NCBI GenBank assembly: GCA_022574795.1 | Contig: JACZRJ010000036.1 | Span: 1 to 5,951, forward strand | Length of the DNA: 5,951 bases | Source of the DNA: Patescibacteria group bacterium | GTDB lineage: Bacteria > Patescibacteriota > Andersenbacteria > UBA10190 | Direction of reading: 5' to 3' | Part shown: positions 5,841 through 5,951 of the stretch, piece after piece | How the letters are laid out: every line of letters begins with the position of its first letter | How positions within the stretch are numbered: position 1 is the first letter of the stretch | The notes under the pieces: generated by a model | What the model was told of the DNA's origin: nothing | What the model saw: only the letters and a program-made list of their open reading frames with translations | The model's database searches: none | Program-made: the position numbers and the translations under genes

Positions 5841-5861
5841 ATTATTACGTCGCACAACATA

Positions 5862-5890
5862 TTGACAAAAAGGGGTAATTAATATATAAT
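5862..5890 (+). promoter_or_regulatory. Perfect consensus housekeeping promoter pointing out of the window
   Basis: TTGACA (5862-5867) and TATAAT (5885-5890) both match the sigma-70 consensus at all six positions and are separated by the optimal 17 bp. Transcription should start near 5896-5898. The remaining bases to 5951 contain no ATG, GTG or TTG, so the transcript has a leader of more than 50 bases or is a non-coding RNA. Promoters this close to consensus often serve rRNA, tRNA or other abundant RNA genes; the target lies beyond the window. Confidence 0.8.
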
Positions 5891-5951
5891 AAAATACAGT
5901 ACATTATTAAACCAAACGCTCGATTCTCCCACTACTCACTGACACGCAGGT

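Larger units (their letters stand above)
5120..5861. other. Long stretch without a recognisable gene
   Basis: About 740 bp follow the Ada-like gene without a convincing CDS. Open frames here are short (at most 78 codons), carry no recognisable domain and look random in composition. I looked for tRNA T-loops and for tmRNA, RNase P RNA and SRP RNA signatures and saw none. The stretch holds a palindrome near 5148-5164, a repeated purine 12-mer flanking a small hairpin (5175-5218), a nested hairpin (5739-5785) and a tandem 9-mer (5823-5840). It could be a non-coding RNA locus, the decayed remains of a gene or spacer before a strongly expressed gene. Confidence 0.5.

Overview
The window looks like chromosomal housekeeping DNA from a bacterium with a small, compact genome, most likely one of the Candidate Phyla Radiation (Patescibacteria). 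This placement is an inference and the exact lineage cannot be read here. It rests on the form of ribosomal proteins L9 and L27, a bacterial COG1041-type THUMP methyltransferase, a small membrane-anchored protein with an Ada-like metal-binding module, and the lack of clear Shine-Dalgarno sequences. All three stop codons are used as stops (TGA once, TAG three times, TAA three times) and Trp is encoded by TGG. This argues against lineages that read TGA as Gly. No phage, transposase, CRISPR array, tRNA or rRNA gene was recognised.

Left part (1-2969, + strand): the 3' end of an unidentified gene, possibly the tail of a membrane glycosyltransferase, is followed by a likely terminator and an extended -10 promoter. 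Next comes a same-strand block: acylphosphatase (acyP), ribosomal protein L9 (rplI) and CTP synthase (pyrG). A -10-like hexamer just before pyrG suggests it can also start its own, possibly leaderless, transcript.

Middle (2964-4587, - strand): a two-gene unit runs leftwards. A THUMP/Rossmann RNA methyltransferase is followed 17 bp later by ribosomal protein L27 (rpmA). It converges on pyrG, and the hairpin between the two units overlaps the pyrG stop codon. Its U-tract is on the - strand, so it most likely ends the rpmA transcript.

Right part (4588-5951): the methyltransferase diverges from a small + strand gene for an N-terminally anchored protein with an extracytoplasmic Ada-like module. 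The 61-bp divergent spacer holds five tandem heptamers of consensus AATTACN. After 5119 there is no convincing gene for more than 700 bp, only short repeats and hairpins. At 5862-5890 there is a perfect TTGACA-N17-TATAAT promoter pointing out of the window with no start codon behind it, which hints at a stable RNA gene or a long-leader gene just beyond the edge.

Functionally the window is dominated by translation (L9, L27, a probable tRNA methyltransferase) and pyrimidine nucleotide supply (CTP synthase). I found no clear new multi-gene system. The least explained parts are the heptamer repeat, the gene-free right end with its strong promoter, and sequence variants in the methyltransferase, CTP synthase and Ada-like protein.
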